A stretch of DNA of 8,180 nt from Chloroflexota bacterium (lineage in GTDB: Bacteria; Chloroflexota; Dehalococcoidia; SM23-28-2; HRBIN24), in assembly GCA_030550295.1 (NCBI GenBank), contig JAUQPQ010000072.1, positions 1 to 8,180 of the forward strand, given 5' to 3'. Every line of letters begins with the position of its first letter. Within the stretch, counting starts at the first letter, position 1. A program made the position numbers and the translations under genes. Under the pieces are notes generated by a model. It was not told the origin of the DNA. It was given only the letters and a program-made list of their open reading frames with translations, and ran no database searches. This document shows positions 6,397 to 8,180 of this stretch, one piece after another.

Positions 6397-6959
6397 GAAG
6401 GACGGAACAGGATCTGTATGGATCCTTTCTGGCCCACCTGCTGGCGAAACGCCCTACCCTCGGCCTCTGTGGGGAACCAGACCACCACATACCATCCCTG
6501 GAGGAAGGGGTGGATGTCCTCGCAGACCAGTTCCCCTTCCCAGCCCAGAATGCGGAAACGGGTGCCAAAGGGCATGAGCTGGGGGTTACAGGCCGCTGCT
6601 CCCAGATGGACCTGCTTGCCGCTCGCCATCAGCCCACAGGCCCCATCCCCCTCACATGAGGTGTAGAGGATAAGGACGTCAGGTATTATCTGGCCTGCTA
6701 GCGTCACGGTAGGCCTGGGGGTAGGCGTCTGCCCCCTGGCCTGAGGGGTAGGCGAGGGAGGAGGCAAAGGAGGGGGCGTGGGCGAAGGAGGGGCAGGGGT
6801 CACCGTGACCACGGGAGGGACTTGGGCCGCCGGCCTGGGAGAAGGGGCCCCTTCACGGCCTAAGCCTGCTATAGCTCGCCACGTGACGGTGCCAAGGATC
6901 ACCACCGCCCCTACTAGCAAGAGCTTCCCAGGAAGGGTGAGGTTCCACCACCAACGCAC
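6393..6959 (-). CDS. Membrane-anchored protein with proline-rich stalk and divergent 3D (DPBB-like) domain
   Basis: A 188-residue protein in three parts: a short N-terminus with one transmembrane helix (about 11-30, LLLVGAVVILG), a Pro/Thr-rich stalk (about 38-84), and a C-terminal domain of about 100 residues outside the membrane. The domain resembles the 3D double-psi beta-barrel found in cell-wall-acting proteins (YuiC/MltA-like): ASGKQVHLG, NPQLMPFGTRFRI (125-137), CEDIHPFLQGW (146-156), VVVWFPTEAEGRAF. Three aspartates name that family. Only D148 is kept; the first position is N125 and the third is a Val (about V159). Four cysteines (C102, C108, C124, C146) suggest disulfides instead. 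Catalysis is doubtful; a wall- or glycan-binding role is possible but inferred. The start is GTG at 6959 with no good ribosome site, and an in-frame TAA about 10 codons upstream limits any extension. It appears to be a single-gene unit with its own promoter. Confidence 0.68.
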   Translation of the reverse strand: MRWWWNLTLPGKLLLVGAVVILGTVTWRAIAGLGREGAPSPRPAAQVPPVVTVTPAPPSPTPPPLPPPSPTPQARGQTPTPRPTVTLAGQIIPDVLILYTSCEGDGACGLMASGKQVHLGAAACNPQLMPFGTRFRILGWEGELVCEDIHPFLQGWYVVVWFPTEAEGRAFRQQVGQKGSIQILFRPS

Positions 6960-6998
6960 AATAGCCCAAGCCCAGGCTAATTCCCCTTAGCTCTCAAA

Positions 6999-7027
6999 AT
7001 GATAGACAGTTGCCCAAAGGAGGACAA
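6999..7027 (-). promoter_or_regulatory. Candidate promoter for the 3D-domain gene
   Basis: On the minus strand TTGTCC (7027-7022; 4 of 6) is followed by a 17-base spacer and TATCAT (7004-6999; 5 of 6). Transcription would start near 6992, about 33 bases before the GTG at 6959. It lies in the gap after the XdhC gene, as expected for a separate unit. Confidence 0.45.
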
Positions 7028-7034
7028 GCTGGCA

Positions 7035-7050
7035 TATAAAGGCCTTCAGG
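7035..7050 (-). terminator. Possible weak terminator after XdhC
   Basis: Minus-strand GGCCT-GA-AGGCC overlaps the TGA stop of the XdhC gene and is followed at once by TTTATAT. The stem has only 4-5 base pairs, which is short for an intrinsic terminator. Its position between two apparent units is the main support. Confidence 0.25.
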
Positions 7051-8140
7051 CCAAATAGCGGCGATGGATGGGGCCTTGGCGCTCCCGTAAGAACCCGCCC
7101 CTATGGCCCCTCTGCACAGCTAACACCTCGGCCAGAATGCTCACCGCTACCTCTTCAGGCGACTCCGCCCCTATGTCCAGCCCCACAGGACTGTACACCC
7201 GTTCCAGGTCCCTGGGGCCTAGTTCCTTTCCTTTCTCCACAAGGCCCTCCACCAGCTTCTGCAATCTTCCTTTCGGTCCCAATACCCCTATATAGGCAAC
7301 AGAGGACTCTAGAGCATAGGCCAAGCAGGCCTCATCCCTCTGCAAGTGATGGTTCATTACGACCACGTACGAGCGGGGGGTAAGGCGAACCTTCTCTGGG
7401 AGCTCGTGGGGATGGGCCAGGACGAGGCGGGCGCCAGGGAAACGCTCAGGCGTATTATAGGCGGGACGGGGATCGACCACCGTTACAGCCATACCCAACG
7501 TCTGGGCCTGGGCTACCAAGGGGACGGCGTCGTGGCCTGCGCCGAAAACCACCAGCTCTGGCGGGGGCAAGCTTACATCGAAGAAAAGCTGAGCCCCCTC
7601 TAACACCTGGAGGTGAGGCTGAGGAGAGGGCGCATCTAAGAGGGCAAGGGCCCTCTCCTGGGCAGCCTGGGAGAGCGCCTCTGGCGATAGGACTCCTTCA
7701 GGAGAGGCATCTGCCTTCACCAGCAGGCGCCCCTCACCTCCCCGTAAGGGCGTCACTAGCACACCTCTCTCGCCTTCAGCCTGCATCTCAAGCCAACGGG
7801 CCAGGACAGATCCCCTTTCTAGGGGCTCAATGAATACCTCTATTGTGCCTCCGCAGCCTAGACCCAGGCCCCACATCACTTCCTCGTCGAGCTCATAGCG
7901 CACCAAGCGGGGGATCCCAGTATCCATGACCACTTTAGCCACCTCTACCACCTCTTGCTCCAAACAGCCACCAGAGATCATGCAGGTGGCCGAACCATCT
8001 TCATGGGCCAGCATCTTGGCCCCCTCACGACGATAGGCGGAGCCGAACACCCCCACCACCGTGGCCAGGGCTACCCTTTCCCCACAAGCCCAAGACTTTT
8101 GGGCAGCCGCCACTATTTGGCGCACTTCCCCAGAAAGCAT
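7046..8140 (-). CDS. xdhC: XdhC/CoxI family molybdenum hydroxylase maturation factor
   Basis: A cytosolic accessory protein of 364 residues, full length for the family. XdhC proteins bind molybdenum cofactor, help it acquire its sulfido ligand, and deliver it to xanthine dehydrogenase or aerobic CO dehydrogenase-type enzymes; they are not part of the final enzyme. The N-terminal XdhC domain shows ALATVVGVFGSAYRREGAKM (24-43), ISGGCLEQEVVE (55-66) and WGLGLGCGGTIEVFIEPL (90-107) with the conserved Cys96. The C-terminal Rossmann domain shows VVFGAGHDAVPL (197-208), VTVVDPRP (219-226), VVVMNHHLQRD (259-269), AYIGVLGPKGR (282-292) and SPVGLDIGAESPEEVAVSILAE (from 317). The ATG at 8140 gives the usual N-terminus. 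Its upstream leader has only ACAGG right beside the ATG and a CATAAT-like box at 8156-8151 without a convincing -35, so the promoter or an upstream partner gene may lie beyond the window. No molybdenum enzyme is encoded here; CoxI-like membership is possible. Confidence 0.92.
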   Translation of the reverse strand: MLSGEVRQIVAAAQKSWACGERVALATVVGVFGSAYRREGAKMLAHEDGSATCMISGGCLEQEVVEVAKVVMDTGIPRLVRYELDEEVMWGLGLGCGGTIEVFIEPLERGSVLARWLEMQAEGERGVLVTPLRGGEGRLLVKADASPEGVLSPEALSQAAQERALALLDAPSPQPHLQVLEGAQLFFDVSLPPPELVVFGAGHDAVPLVAQAQTLGMAVTVVDPRPAYNTPERFPGARLVLAHPHELPEKVRLTPRSYVVVMNHHLQRDEACLAYALESSVAYIGVLGPKGRLQKLVEGLVEKGKELGPRDLERVYSPVGLDIGAESPEEVAVSILAEVLAVQRGHRGGFLRERQGPIHRRYLA

Positions 8141-8180
8141 CCTGTCAATAATTATGGCGCTACGCCCCGTTTGGCTGTAG

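Noticed and set aside
6715..6845. Repetitive CCC/GGG-rich tract that looks like a repeat or array
   Set aside because: It codes for the Pro/Thr stalk of the 3D-domain protein; repetition comes from proline codons, with no regular unit or spacers.
8141..8180. Promoter ahead of XdhC (CATAAT-like box at 8156-8151)
   Set aside because: No acceptable -35 box is found at 16-18 bases, and the sequence ends too soon to judge.

Overview
The window holds six protein-coding genes, all on the minus strand and tightly packed, so transcription runs from right to left. No convincing gene lies on the plus strand, and I see no RNA gene, mobile element or CRISPR array. No gene-free stretch exceeds about 80 bases. 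The DNA is GC-rich, and the genes use AGG, CTA and ATA codons freely, a bias often seen in thermophiles. Proline/threonine 'PTP'-type linkers behind single membrane anchors, an XdhC protein and CaiB-type CoA-transferases together suggest a thermophilic or deep-branching Chloroflexota bacterium. That assignment is an inference from style, not from a marker gene.

Right to left, in transcription order: (1) an XdhC/CoxI-family maturation factor for molybdenum hydroxylases (8140-7046). (2) A short membrane-anchored protein (6959-6393) with a proline-rich stalk and a divergent 3D-type double-psi beta-barrel domain. (3) A probable two-gene operon of CoA-transferases from two unrelated families: a 4-hydroxybutyrate/acetyl-CoA transferase-like protein (6315-4993), then a 794-residue tandem CaiB/BaiF protein (4993-2609). 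These two are joined by a TGATG stop-start overlap. (4) A lipoprotein with a trypsin-like domain that has lost its catalytic Ser and Asp, followed by an LppP/LprE-like domain (about 2547-1405). (5) A 12-helix NnrS-like membrane protein (1377-34) starting about 30 bases after the lipoprotein gene.

The genes appear to form four transcription units. Sigma70-type promoters can be read ahead of the 3D-domain gene (7027-6999), the CoA-transferase pair (6396-6368, with a perfect TTGACA) and the lipoprotein/NnrS pair (2604-2575, with a perfect TATAAT). A promoter for XdhC is not convincing and may lie beyond the right edge.

The two CoA-transferases most likely serve one acid-activation pathway whose substrate cannot be read from the sequence. 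XdhC implies a molybdenum hydroxylase (xanthine dehydrogenase or aerobic CO dehydrogenase type) elsewhere in the genome. A recurring oddity is enzyme folds with missing catalytic residues: the lipoprotein's protease domain, the N-terminal half of the tandem CaiB protein, and the 3D domain. No clearly novel multi-gene system is evident. The best leads are the coupled CoA-transferase pair and the pseudoprotease lipoprotein.
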